A stretch of DNA of 64,000 nucleotides from Leptospira terpstrae serovar Hualin str. LT 11-33 = ATCC 700639 (lineage in GTDB: Bacteria > Spirochaetota > Leptospiria > Leptospirales > Leptospiraceae). Below, in pieces: positions 18,495 to 26,668 of the stretch; position 1 is the stretch's first letter, and every line of letters starts with the position of its first letter. The notes under the pieces are model-generated. The model was not told the origin of the DNA and made no database searches. It saw only the letters and a program-made list of their open reading frames with translations. Both the position numbers and the translations under genes were made by a program. Where the stretch lies: positions 189,001-253,000 of the forward strand of contig NZ_AOGW02000008.1 in NCBI RefSeq assembly GCF_000332495.1, in the 5' to 3' direction.

Positions 18495-19295
18495 TTACCT
18501 TTTTTGGATCGCGGATTTTACTTTAGAGAGTTTACTGCGAAGTCTTGCGACAGCTTTTGTGTGAAGTTGCGATATTCTAGATTCTGTAACTTCCAAAACT
18601 TCACCAATTTCTTTTAAGGTGAGGTCTTCATAATAATAGAGTACGATGACTTTCTTTTCCTTTTCAGGTAAAGACTGGATGGCTTCTACAATTACATTTT
18701 TGATTTCTTCTTTTTCGATGATATTGTCTGGGTTCATATTCATCGGAGATTCTAGAGTTTCCATAAAGGAAACTTCATCGTTCTCATCACCGAGAAACCA
18801 AATATCATTTAAAGAGACAAGAGAGGTTCCGGAAAGTTTTGCAAGGAGCGAGTTGTATTCTTCCATGGAGACTCCGAGTTCTTTTGCGATCTCTTCATCA
18901 TCCACTTTTTTGCCTTCCTTGTTCTCAAGCATGGCAATGATATTTTCCAACTGTTTTGCTTTTTGGCGAATCGAACGAGGGATCCAGTCCACACTTCTAA
19001 GTTCGTCAAAAATGGACCCACGAATCCGGGTCATAGCATAAGTTTTGAATTTAATTTCGCGAGAAGGGTCGAATTTTTCAATCGCATCTAACAGACCAAA
19101 AACGCCATAACTGACGAGGTCTTCAAATTCGACATTTTGAGGCATACCAATCGCAATCCGCCCAGCCACGTGTTTGACGAGAGGTGAATATTTTTCAACA
19201 AGGTAACTTCGGATTTCCGCATCCTTTGTGACGCGGTATTGTTTCCAAAGATCTGTCTCATCAAACTGATTGTATTTGTCTAGCAATCTTGACAT
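18495..19295 (-). CDS. fliA: RNA polymerase sigma-28 factor FliA/WhiG
   Basis: This 266-residue factor has sigma-70 region 2 (about 30-100: [26 protein letters not shown], which includes the core-binding and -10 recognition parts). Region 3 carries the FliA-type [11 protein letters not shown] signature, and region 4 has a helix-turn-helix ([21 protein letters not shown]). It would direct late flagellar and chemotaxis transcription. An anti-sigma FlgM is not visible in this window. It sits between the small membrane protein gene and the DUF342 gene in the flhF operon. Confidence 0.95.
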   Translation of the reverse strand: MSRLLDKYNQFDETDLWKQYRVTKDAEIRSYLVEKYSPLVKHVAGRIAIGMPQNVEFEDLVSYGVFGLLDAIEKFDPSREIKFKTYAMTRIRGSIFDELRSVDWIPRSIRQKAKQLENIIAMLENKEGKKVDDEEIAKELGVSMEEYNSLLAKLSGTSLVSLNDIWFLGDENDEVSFMETLESPMNMNPDNIIEKEEIKNVIVEAIQSLPEKEKKVIVLYYYEDLTLKEIGEVLEVTESRISQLHTKAVARLRSKLSKVKSAIQKR

Positions 19296-19397
19296 AGGGA
19301 ACCGAAGTACGGAATCTCTTTACTTTATAGAAAAAATCGTAAAGAAGAGGAAATTACAAGAGGATTTTTTCTTATGTCCTCTAAAAACGGTAATTTT

Positions 19398-19871
19398 TCA
19401 ACCCTCTTGGGTATCATCCTTCGCCATCATGGTGCGAATGGCCTCAGCCATGAGTTTTGGCTCGTTTTTGATCGCAATTTTGTCCACAATGATGTGGTCT
19501 CCAAATTTTCCAGACTTGGCCATGGCAAGTTTTGCATCCATAGCATTGTCCCCCACTTGTTGGACACCAAAGTCATCAGACCCCATAGACTCAGATCGAG
19601 AAGGTTCCATTCCCCCATGTTCCTGGTCAAAATCGTCGGAATGGCTTTCCCCACCGAATCCGCCAATGGAAAAAGTCGATAGAAACTCTAAAAACTCAGG
19701 GACTTTCTTTTGTAAGACAGAAAAAATTCCAAAGCCCAATCCACCAAAAGCAAATGTGGAGATAAGAGAGACAAATAAGATATAACCTAGCCTGTTTCCC
19801 ACGAGAAACCCACAGACGGAACTGATAATGGCTCCGAGTACCGCAAATCCCAGTACAAACCCGATCTGCAC
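19398..19871 (-). CDS. small membrane protein between flhG and fliA
   Basis: This 157-residue protein has two membrane helices (about 4-26 and 30-53), a Gly- and acid-rich linker (70-105), and a C-terminal 45-residue amphipathic stretch (KFGDHIIVDKIAIKNEPKLMAEAIRTMMA). Its start codon immediately follows the flhG stop, so it is co-translated with FlhG. A role with FlhF/FlhG in placing the flagellar motor at the pole, or in anchoring them to the membrane, is an inference from position only. I do not recognise the family. Confidence 0.65.
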   Translation of the reverse strand: MQIGFVLGFAVLGAIISSVCGFLVGNRLGYILFVSLISTFAFGGLGFGIFSVLQKKVPEFLEFLSTFSIGGFGGESHSDDFDQEHGGMEPSRSESMGSDDFGVQQVGDNAMDAKLAMAKSGKFGDHIIVDKIAIKNEPKLMAEAIRTMMAKDDTQEG

Positions 19872-20795
19872 TTAGTTATCTTCCTCCATCCTCTCTTCCA
19901 TTTCCTTCTCTTTAAAGTCTACGAAGCTGAAGAATTTTTTAAAGAAACCTGTAAGTCCTTCTTCATCTGTATAACCGCCTTCGGTTTGTAAGAGGGTATG
20001 TGTGACTCTTGTGAGGCAAGCTGCTGCTTTGGAACGAGGAGCTCCAATGATGAATGGTTTTTGTTCACGAATGGACTTTTCTACTTCTTCATCTTGAAAA
20101 ATAAATCCTAAGTTCTCTACTTGGACTTCTAAAAATTGACCAGAGATATCGATGACGCGGTCAGCCACTTTTTTCCCTTCGATAGCAGAACGCACACGGT
20201 TCACAATGATTTTTAGATTTTTGTCTTTGGATTGGGAAACAATGGATTTTATTAGGCCGTAAGAATCGGTAATAGAAGTAGGTTCCGGTGTGGTGACAAC
20301 AATCACTTCATCGGCAGGCATCACAAGGCCAATGACATTGGCAGAGATACCAGCACCAGTGTCTATGATCATTACATCATAACGATCCAGTTCAGCAAAT
20401 CCTTTGATGAGATTATTTCTTTGTGTTTCATTCAGGTTAGCTAACTGAGAATATCCAGAAGCACCTGCAATGATGTCTACACCTTCGGGTGTGGAGATCA
20501 CGATGTCTTTGAGAGATTTGTGGCCTTTCACCACATGGTATAAATTGTATTTCGGAATGATTCCTAGTAGGACATTGACATTGGCAAGACCCAAGTCACC
20601 ATCAAAGATCAAAACTTTGAGTCCGGTTCTTGCTATGGAAATGGCAAGGTTTACAGATACAGTACTTTTTCCCACACCACCTTTGCCGGAAGCTACCGCG
20701 ATGATTTTGGTTTTTTTGACTGTATCCTGGGGTTGAACAAGTTTTAATCCAGTACCAGTTTCAGTGAGCTTTCTAAGATTTGCAGCTTGGTCCAT
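19872..20795 (-). CDS. flhG: FlhG/MinD-like ATPase controlling flagellar number
   Basis: FlhG (FleN/YlxH) is a ParA/MinD-type ATPase that works with FlhF to set flagellar number and placement. The 307-residue protein has the deviant Walker [10 protein letters not shown] (37-45), the [14 protein letters not shown] segment (switch I region) and IIDTGAGIS (switch II). The C-terminus is charged and helical ([18 protein letters not shown]), fitting a membrane-targeting or partner helix. It lies 35 bases downstream of flhF and directly abuts the next gene. Confidence 0.93.
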   Translation of the reverse strand: MDQAANLRKLTETGTGLKLVQPQDTVKKTKIIAVASGKGGVGKSTVSVNLAISIARTGLKVLIFDGDLGLANVNVLLGIIPKYNLYHVVKGHKSLKDIVISTPEGVDIIAGASGYSQLANLNETQRNNLIKGFAELDRYDVMIIDTGAGISANVIGLVMPADEVIVVTTPEPTSITDSYGLIKSIVSQSKDKNLKIIVNRVRSAIEGKKVADRVIDISGQFLEVQVENLGFIFQDEEVEKSIREQKPFIIGAPRSKAAACLTRVTHTLLQTEGGYTDEEGLTGFFKKFFSFVDFKEKEMEERMEEDN

Positions 20796-20830
20796 CGTTA
20801 CCCCTAGACATTAAAGGATAACGATATTGG

Positions 20831-22174
20831 TTACACGGTCTTTTCGAAGACCTCCCCCGCTATCCCTTTCAATTTTTCCGGAAAAATTACACATTCGGCA
20901 AGAAGTTTTTTCGAGGCATTCAGGATATCAAAAGGAACATCCTGTCCTACACTTAAAAATGCGAATTCCCTGTGAATAGTATCGGCTAATTCCACTACAG
21001 AACCTAAAAATTCTGCTTCGTCTAGCTTAGTTAATAAAATTCTTTTGTATCCTACCGATTCATAGGCATTTGCCACAGCAAGTGCGTTGTCTTTCGATAC
21101 AGTGGAGGAAAGCACTAAGATCGTTTCGATATAATCCTTTTCCCCAAATACTTGGTAGAATTCCTGAAGTTTTTCCAGGTTTTCTGACTTTCTGTGAGAA
21201 TACCCAGCCGTATCGACTAAGATGAGTTCCGATCCATCTCGTAAGACAGTCTCTTTCATTTTGCGCAAATCCTTGGCAGCATAGAAAGGCAATCCCATAG
21301 CATCTGCATAAAACTTTAGTTGGTCTATCGCAGCTATGCGGTAGTTGTCCGTTGTATAAAGGGAAACTTTTTTACCCATATGCAAACTGTACTTTGCAGC
21401 AAGTTTTGCAATGGAAGTCGTTTTGCCAGACCCAGTCGGACCAACAAAAAATATGATTTTACGTTTTCCTCGGGGAGTGCCGCTAAAAAGATCGGAATCA
21501 ATTTGGATTCTTTCTTCTAAAAAAGTGACCGCTTTATCAGTCACATTCGCATAACGAGTGAGATCCACTGCGGACAATCTTCGTTCTAAAGCGACTGCCA
21601 TCTCTTCCAAAAATCCAGAAGACAAACCTTCGTTGAACAGACGATCCACGAGTTTTTGGATATGGGGGTGGCGATCGGGTGTTTGTGGTTTTGAAGTGGG
21701 TGTTATTTCTAAGATAGAATCTTTGGCTTCGGATAAGGAAAGCCCAACAGGTCTTTCTTCATGGCCTTCGATTTCATAAACTGGGGGGTTCTGTCTACGA
21801 CGACGCTCTGAAAAAGGACGAACAGCATCAATATTCTTTTTGCGAAGAGAAAGGCTCCCTCCATTTGTTAAAGAACCAGATTGATTGGATCCAATTCCCA
21901 CAAGGCCAGGTTCAGGAATGGAATCGGTTCTCTGCTTTTGTTTGATGAGTTCTTTGAGATCCTTTAACTTACGTTCAATTCTCTCTTTGGAATTTTGTTT
22001 TTCAGGGACACCCACATCGATTTCATACATACGTTGGGCCATAAGCCCAGTGCCAAAGAGCCCACCTTCTGTGATCACTCGTTGGTCATAGAGATGTGCC
22101 TCTGGACCGTATTTCATTTTCATCTGCATGATGCAGTCTTGTAAGTCTTTACCTCGGATTTTTACAAAATCCAT
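20831..22174 (-). CDS. flhF: flagellar placement GTPase FlhF
   Basis: FlhF is an SRP-type GTPase that marks the site of flagellar assembly. I place the start at the ATG at 22174 (447 residues), not further upstream, because MDFVKIRGKDLQDC is the usual FlhF N-terminus and GGGGGAT lies ahead as ribosome site. The sequence shows an N-terminal B domain with a variable, Ser/Arg-rich linker (about 75-170) and the NG domain from about 175. The P-loop GPTGSGKT is at 245-252, and YTTDNYRIAAIDQL and LVDTAGYSHRK mark the GTPase. It is the first gene of the minus-strand operon running to gmk. Confidence 0.95.
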   Translation of the reverse strand: MDFVKIRGKDLQDCIMQMKMKYGPEAHLYDQRVITEGGLFGTGLMAQRMYEIDVGVPEKQNSKERIERKLKDLKELIKQKQRTDSIPEPGLVGIGSNQSGSLTNGGSLSLRKKNIDAVRPFSERRRRQNPPVYEIEGHEERPVGLSLSEAKDSILEITPTSKPQTPDRHPHIQKLVDRLFNEGLSSGFLEEMAVALERRLSAVDLTRYANVTDKAVTFLEERIQIDSDLFSGTPRGKRKIIFFVGPTGSGKTTSIAKLAAKYSLHMGKKVSLYTTDNYRIAAIDQLKFYADAMGLPFYAAKDLRKMKETVLRDGSELILVDTAGYSHRKSENLEKLQEFYQVFGEKDYIETILVLSSTVSKDNALAVANAYESVGYKRILLTKLDEAEFLGSVVELADTIHREFAFLSVGQDVPFDILNASKKLLAECVIFPEKLKGIAGEVFEKTV

Positions 22175-22414
22175 AGAATATCCCCCGAACCTGGGAAAAA
22201 TATGAAGAGTACCCTCGTTTTGGAAAGTCTTTTTTATGAGACATAATAAATTCGAGGCAATAGTCACTCAAAAGGGGTCGGCCGCAGAGTGCGGGAAAGG
22301 AGTGGAAATTGAAAACCTAGTTCAATCGAAAATCGCTAGAAAAAGAAAGTGAGTTACCAATTTCACCCAAGGGATTTAGAGATTGAGTTTCCAGAGTTAG
22401 TAGGATCACAAAAG

Positions 22415-22435
22415 ATGGGGGTATCTCCCCCATGA
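22415..22435 (+). promoter_or_regulatory. hairpin and mini-ORF over the mnmD start
   Basis: ATGGGGG (22415-22421), loop TATCT, CCCCCAT (22427-22433) is a perfect 7-bp stem that includes the first two bases of the mnmD ATG at 22432 and all of the G-run that could act as ribosome site. The same bases encode a six-codon frame (ATG GGG GTA TCT CCC CCA TGA) whose stop overlaps the mnmD start as ATGA. Either could limit or couple mnmD translation. The rest of the 22175-22431 gap must hold the flhF and mnmD promoters, but I see no clear consensus. Confidence 0.5.
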
Positions 22436-23178
22436 CAATAGAACCGATTCAGAAATTTCCAGACAATGCAATTGAATTCAAAGATGGGGTGCCGGTTTCT
22501 TTGTTATTCGATGACGTGTATTTTTCCAAACAAGGTGGATGGGAAGAATCACAATTTGTATTTCTAGAAGGAAATGAAATCCAAAGAAAGTGGGAGGAAA
22601 ATGAAAATTCCCCTTTTCGGATTGGTGAATTAGGGTTTGGATCCGGGCTCAATGCGTTCGTAACATTAGATACTTGGAAATTATCTGCAAACCCAACTTC
22701 CGTTGAGTTTGTTAGCCTTGAAGGATATCCATTGGCAATCAACATATTACAATCATTAAACGAAAGTTATCCGAACAAAAACCTTTGGTTTGAAAAATTA
22801 ACTCTTTCCTATGAATCTGCAATCCAATCATGGAAAAAAAATCCTACGGATAACTTATGGACTTACCAATGGGATCATCCTAACAATCAAAATCCATTTA
22901 CATTGCATGTTTTTTTTGGAGATATAAAAAACTGCCTTCCTAATTTTCCTGAAATCCATGCCTGGTATTTAGATGGATTTTCACCTGGTAAAAATCCTGA
23001 TATGTGGTCTTTTGAATCTTTAACCTTGATGCGAGAAAAATCTGTTCCCAAAACTAGTTTTGCAACTTTTTCTTCTGCAGGTTTCGTAAGAAGAAATCTC
23101 ACAGAGCTCGGGTTTGTTGTAGAAAAGAAAAAAGGATTCGGTCGTAAACGTGAGATGATTTCCGGATTTTTAAAATAA
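22432..23178 (+). CDS. mnmD: tRNA mnm5U34 methyltransferase MnmD (MnmC N-domain homologue)
   Basis: This 248-residue enzyme methylates 5-aminomethyl-uridine at the tRNA wobble position using SAM. The motifs fit: GELGFGSGLNAFVT (SAM-binding glycine loop, about 65-78), WYLDGFSPGKNPDMWS (the family's DxFsPxxNPxxW, about 181-196) and FSSAGFVRRNLTELGF. In E. coli this is the N-terminal half of MnmC; here it stands as its own gene, 4 bases before the gene for the FAD half. Together they would do both steps from cmnm5U to mnm5U. Confidence 0.88.
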   Translation: MTIEPIQKFPDNAIEFKDGVPVSLLFDDVYFSKQGGWEESQFVFLEGNEIQRKWEENENSPFRIGELGFGSGLNAFVTLDTWKLSANPTSVEFVSLEGYPLAINILQSLNESYPNKNLWFEKLTLSYESAIQSWKKNPTDNLWTYQWDHPNNQNPFTLHVFFGDIKNCLPNFPEIHAWYLDGFSPGKNPDMWSFESLTLMREKSVPKTSFATFSSAGFVRRNLTELGFVVEKKKGFGRKREMISGFLK

Positions 23179-23182
23179 AACC

Positions 23183-24376
23183 ATGACTCATAAGGAAAAA
23201 ATTGCCGTTGTTGTTGGAGCAGGAATTGCTGGAGCAAGTATTTGCCTTGCATTAAAACAAAGAAACATCAAAACAATTTTAATAGATTCAGACACGGGAC
23301 CTGCAAAACATGCAAGTGGGAATCCTATAGGTGTGGTCTATCCATTCCTCACCAAACACAAAACATCCGAATCAGAATTTTCATTAGATGCTTTTCGCTA
23401 TTTTTTATCCATTTGGGAAAGATTTCATTTAAAAAATCTTGTCCCACATGTAGACGGAATTTATTTTCTAATGGATACAAAAGAATCTTACGATCGTTAT
23501 TCGAATGCTATTATTTCCAATCAAATTCAAAACCACATTGCTAAAGAAAGTATAGAACCATTTTCTGGTTCCCCTGCCCTTTTTTTTCCCGAAGGAAAAT
23601 CAATTTCCCCTGTAGATCTTACTAAACAAATCCTTTTTTTATCTAATCCAGAAACAAAATATTCCTGTAAATTATTAAGTTGGAAGGAAGAAGAGAATCG
23701 ATCCAAAGTTCTCTGCCAAACATCTATTGGTGAAATTGAATGTGATTATTTATTTTTAACCCAAGGATACCAATTTGCAGACGATCCCCATTTGGAATGG
23801 CTTCCATTACGAAAAGTAAGAGGGCAAATTCTAAAAATTCCAGAGCAAAAACCCGCAAATCCCTTTGGAATTTTATATGGCGACTATATCACATCAGCTA
23901 TTGAAGGTTATCAGGTTTTAGGTGCCACATTTGATGAATTCAAATTAGAAGAAGAACCAAGGCTAGAAGAATCTGAATCCATGTGGAAAGAATTATTCAA
24001 TCGATTACCAAATCTTTCGAATCATTGGGAACCAGAAAACCCTCGTTTGTTTGCAACTAGAGTGAGTTATAGAACACAATCACAAGACCGTCATCCCATT
24101 GTTGGGAAGTTGCCGAATATCTCAAAACTTGATTTAACTGTAAAATACCAAAATTTACTTCGAAATGCGAACAAAAAAATGAATATTCCTTATTATAAAT
24201 CTGTGGGTATTCTCAATGGACTTGGATCACGAGGACTCACCCATTCTTTGTATTCTGGAGAGATACTAGTATCTTCCATGTTAGAAGAAACTATCCCAAT
24301 ATCGGAAACAATTTTTAAATCTTTAATACCCGATCGTTTTTTAATTCGTATGTGGAAACGAGACCAGCTAATATAG
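23183..24376 (+). CDS. mnmC: FAD-dependent cmnm5U oxidoreductase (MnmC C-domain homologue)
   Basis: This 397-residue protein starts with a dinucleotide fold, VVVGAGIAGASICLALKQ (about 9-26). It goes on with ASGNPIGVVYPFLT, the MnmC C-domain FAD motif, and ends with the family-type GLGSRGLTHSLYSGEIL. It would remove the carboxymethyl group of cmnm5U34, giving nm5U for MnmD. The gene order (methyltransferase first, oxidase second) copies the domain order of the E. coli fusion. The last 62 bases overlap, in opposite orientation, the 3' end of lpxK. Confidence 0.85.
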   Translation: MTHKEKIAVVVGAGIAGASICLALKQRNIKTILIDSDTGPAKHASGNPIGVVYPFLTKHKTSESEFSLDAFRYFLSIWERFHLKNLVPHVDGIYFLMDTKESYDRYSNAIISNQIQNHIAKESIEPFSGSPALFFPEGKSISPVDLTKQILFLSNPETKYSCKLLSWKEEENRSKVLCQTSIGEIECDYLFLTQGYQFADDPHLEWLPLRKVRGQILKIPEQKPANPFGILYGDYITSAIEGYQVLGATFDEFKLEEEPRLEESESMWKELFNRLPNLSNHWEPENPRLFATRVSYRTQSQDRHPIVGKLPNISKLDLTVKYQNLLRNANKKMNIPYYKSVGILNGLGSRGLTHSLYSGEILVSSMLEETIPISETIFKSLIPDRFLIRMWKRDQLI

Positions 24377-25409
24377 ACTGCATTTCTTTTTCTTCTTCGA
24401 CGGAAACTTGGATAAACAATATAAGGACTCGAACATTTTTTTTTGTTAGTTCCCCTATAAAACCAATATCACCACGCATCTTAATCCAATCCTTTTCTGT
24501 TGTGACCAGGATTTCATCGGTTTGAATTTCCTTTAACAAAGATGACAAAGAACTAGTCCCATAATCGAAATGATCGGGGTAAAATTTAGTTCGGATAGAT
24601 TCCGAGAACAAAACTGATTTTGCTGTTTCATAAACACTGTTTGGATTACCAACTCCAGTCACCAACAAATATTTCAATTCAGAATCAGGTTCCGGTTTCC
24701 AAGTTTTTTGTAATAAATTTTGATTCAGCAAAATTTGTTTTATCTCAGTTTGAAAACTAGTATGAAAAATGGGGATTGTAACACCACTTTGAGTTAAGGC
24801 TTTTTTATAATGATCCAAATATTGTCTATTTTTAGAAGTTAACTTGGTAAAGACGACTGCATTGGCCCTCTTACCATGGCCTATCGGTTCTCGCAAAAAA
24901 CCTAATGGAATTGTAAATCCATTTCCAAAAGGAGAATTAGCATCCAGCAGTACAAAATCGAAATCTCGATGTAAAGCTTTGTGTTGGAATCCATCATCAA
25001 GGATTACAATATGTTTTTGAGAATTAATTTGATTGTATTGCAGAAAAGATTTTTTTCTATTTCTGCCTATAATTACCTGCACATCAGGAAACATTTCTTT
25101 ATGTTGGCTTGGTTCGTCTCCATACAACTTAGGTTCAAGACCACTGGGAAGGATTGCCCCATCTTTCGTTTTTTTAGCCTTATAACCTCTGGATAAAATT
25201 GTGATCGCATAACTAGAGTATGTTTTCTGAAAGTAGCGGACTAAATACTGCACAAAAGGAGTTTTGCCTGTTCCGCCTACAGTAAGATTACCAACACTAA
25301 TGACTAAAACATTTGGTATGCGAAATGGAGAGATCCCTCGTCTGGACCACCAAAAGAGCAAACGGTAGACCAAACTGAAAGGATAAAGTAAGTATAAAAA
25401 TATCTTCAT
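24315..25409 (-). CDS. lpxK: tetraacyldisaccharide 4'-kinase LpxK
   Basis: LpxK phosphorylates the 4' position of the lipid A disaccharide at the inner membrane. The 364-residue length and an N-terminal membrane-contacting helix (1-20) fit. So do SVGNLTVGGTGKTPFVQYL with Walker A at 44-51, the LSRGYKAK motif and VILDDGFQHKALHRDFD. The C-terminal residues are encoded across the end of the convergent mnmC gene. The next gene upstream in the same direction is hisE, 26 bases away, so they may share a transcript. Confidence 0.95.
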   Translation of the reverse strand: MKIFLYLLYPFSLVYRLLFWWSRRGISPFRIPNVLVISVGNLTVGGTGKTPFVQYLVRYFQKTYSSYAITILSRGYKAKKTKDGAILPSGLEPKLYGDEPSQHKEMFPDVQVIIGRNRKKSFLQYNQINSQKHIVILDDGFQHKALHRDFDFVLLDANSPFGNGFTIPLGFLREPIGHGKRANAVVFTKLTSKNRQYLDHYKKALTQSGVTIPIFHTSFQTEIKQILLNQNLLQKTWKPEPDSELKYLLVTGVGNPNSVYETAKSVLFSESIRTKFYPDHFDYGTSSLSSLLKEIQTDEILVTTEKDWIKMRGDIGFIGELTKKNVRVLILFIQVSVEEEKEMQSILAGLVSTYELKNDRVLKI

Positions 25410-25435
25410 TTAGTTTCCAATGGGAAACAATTACT

Positions 25436-25714
25436 TTAGCTGTGTCGTTTTTCCAATTCTTTTGCAATGGTTGAAAGGCTAATTCCTTTTTCCACCATTA
25501 GTACTTCTAAATGAAATACCAAATCGGCAATTTCATGAATGAGTTCTTTTTCATTGGTATTTTTTGCGGCAATGATAACCTCACCTGCTTCCTCACCAAT
25601 TTTTTTCAAAATGCGGTCAACTCCATCACGGAAGAGTTCCGCTGTATATGACTTTTCAGGTAATTCTTCCTTACGTTTGCGGAGCAGTTCTTCCAATTTC
25701 AGTAAAAAATCCAT
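25436..25714 (-). CDS. hisE: phosphoribosyl-ATP pyrophosphatase HisE
   Basis: HisE hydrolyses phosphoribosyl-ATP to phosphoribosyl-AMP, the second step of histidine synthesis. The 92-residue all-helical protein has the family metal-binding motifs [15 protein letters not shown] (about 38-52) and [14 protein letters not shown] (about 60-73). HisI is not fused to it and no other his gene is nearby. The gene is divergent from the thioredoxin/TPR gene, 97 bases apart. Confidence 0.95.
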   Translation of the reverse strand: MDFLLKLEELLRKRKEELPEKSYTAELFRDGVDRILKKIGEEAGEVIIAAKNTNEKELIHEIADLVFHLEVLMVEKGISLSTIAKELEKRHS

Positions 25715-25770
25715 ATTTTGACCTTCTAGCGACCATGGAAACTACCCATTCCATTTCGAAAAAGCGAAAA

Positions 25771-25799
25771 TTGACTATTCAAACAAAGGGGAAAACAAT
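25771..25799 (+). promoter_or_regulatory. weak sigma-70-like promoter for the thioredoxin/TPR gene
   Basis: TTGACT (25771-25776), 17-base spacer, AACAAT (25794-25799). The -35 is good and the -10 is poor. It would leave a very short leader before the ATG at 25812, so it is tentative. Confidence 0.3.
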
Positions 25800-25811
25800 A
25801 GAATTCAGAGG

Positions 25812-26633
25812 ATGGTTCGTAAGTTACTACCTGTTTTTTTCTTTCTATTCACTAGTGCTCTGTTTTCTGAATCCCCTTGGGGAAGTTCCATCCAAAAGGG
25901 ATTCGAAACGGCAAAACAAGACAAAAAGTATATCATAGTCGATGTATTTGCAGATTGGTGCACTTATTGTTTGGTTTTAGAAAAAGAGATTTTTCCGGAT
26001 CCTGAAGTCAGCAGAATATTAGATAGCTTCGTAAGAGTTAGGTTAGATGGGGAAGAATTTCCCAATCTAAGAAAAAAATACAATATAGAAGGATACCCTA
26101 CGATTCTTTTTTTAGACGGAGACGGAAACTATGTAACAAAGATTTCTGGACTTGCTACAAAAGAAGATATATTGGGTGTTTCCAAACGAATCCTCCAAGA
26201 ACCAAACTTAGAATCCTATCTCAAAACAGAACTTAGGCGGAATCTAAGTAGCCCAGACATACATTTTCGTTTGGGATTATTATACTTCCAGAGTAAAGAT
26301 TATGAAAAAGCGGAGTTTCAATTCACAGAAACCATTCAAAAATCCAAATCCTTCCCTATTTTGAAAGAAAATGCACATTTTAATTTAAACTTAGTCAAAT
26401 CGATTTATGGATCCAAAGAATCTGCAGTAAAATCTTGGAAAGAATATTTGGAATTGTATCCAACATCTAGTCGCAAAACTACCGCTAAATTGTATTATGG
26501 ACTGACATTAAAGGATGCGGGGGAATCAAAACTTGCAAAAACAATTCTTACCGAAATTAAGCCGCAATTAACCACTGAAACCGATAAATCAATGTGTAAT
26601 GAAGCGTTGTCTGAAATAGAAAGAGGATTTTAG
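25812..26633 (+). CDS. exported thioredoxin-fold protein with TPR region
   Basis: This 273-residue protein has a signal peptide (1-19), then a thioredoxin domain (about 22-135) with VFADWCTYC, active-site Cys50 and Cys53, and a cis-Pro in EGYPTILFLDGDG. The C-terminal half (about 145-270) contains helical pairs (HFRLGLLYFQSKDYEKAEFQF) that look like TPRs. It probably acts in the periplasm on protein thiols, with the TPR part holding a partner. DsbD-C-terminal-like and thiol-disulfide interchange roles are possible. No redox partner gene adjoins. Confidence 0.8.
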   Translation: MVRKLLPVFFFLFTSALFSESPWGSSIQKGFETAKQDKKYIIVDVFADWCTYCLVLEKEIFPDPEVSRILDSFVRVRLDGEEFPNLRKKYNIEGYPTILFLDGDGNYVTKISGLATKEDILGVSKRILQEPNLESYLKTELRRNLSSPDIHFRLGLLYFQSKDYEKAEFQFTETIQKSKSFPILKENAHFNLNLVKSIYGSKESAVKSWKEYLELYPTSSRKTTAKLYYGLTLKDAGESKLAKTILTEIKPQLTTETDKSMCNEALSEIERGF

Positions 26634-26665
26634 TCCAACCAAAGTTCCCTCAGGTTGGACTAAAA
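26628..26665. terminator. shared bidirectional terminator
   Basis: TTTTAGTCCAACC (26628-26640) and GGTTGGACTAAAA (26653-26665) form a perfect 13-bp stem with a 12-base loop, between the convergent ends of the thioredoxin/TPR gene (26633) and ugd (26669). The A/T ends of the stem supply a short U-tract in both directions. Confidence 0.75.
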
Positions 26666-26668
26666 AGA

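Noticed and set aside
19359..19382. AGAGGA...TCCTCT hairpin between fliA and the small membrane gene
   Set aside because: Six base pairs with a 12-base loop and no T-run on the minus strand; it does not look like a terminator and may be chance.
22175..22267. longer FlhF start at 22267
   Set aside because: The extra 31 residues are not FlhF-like, whereas the ATG at 22174 has a good ribosome site and the family N-terminus.
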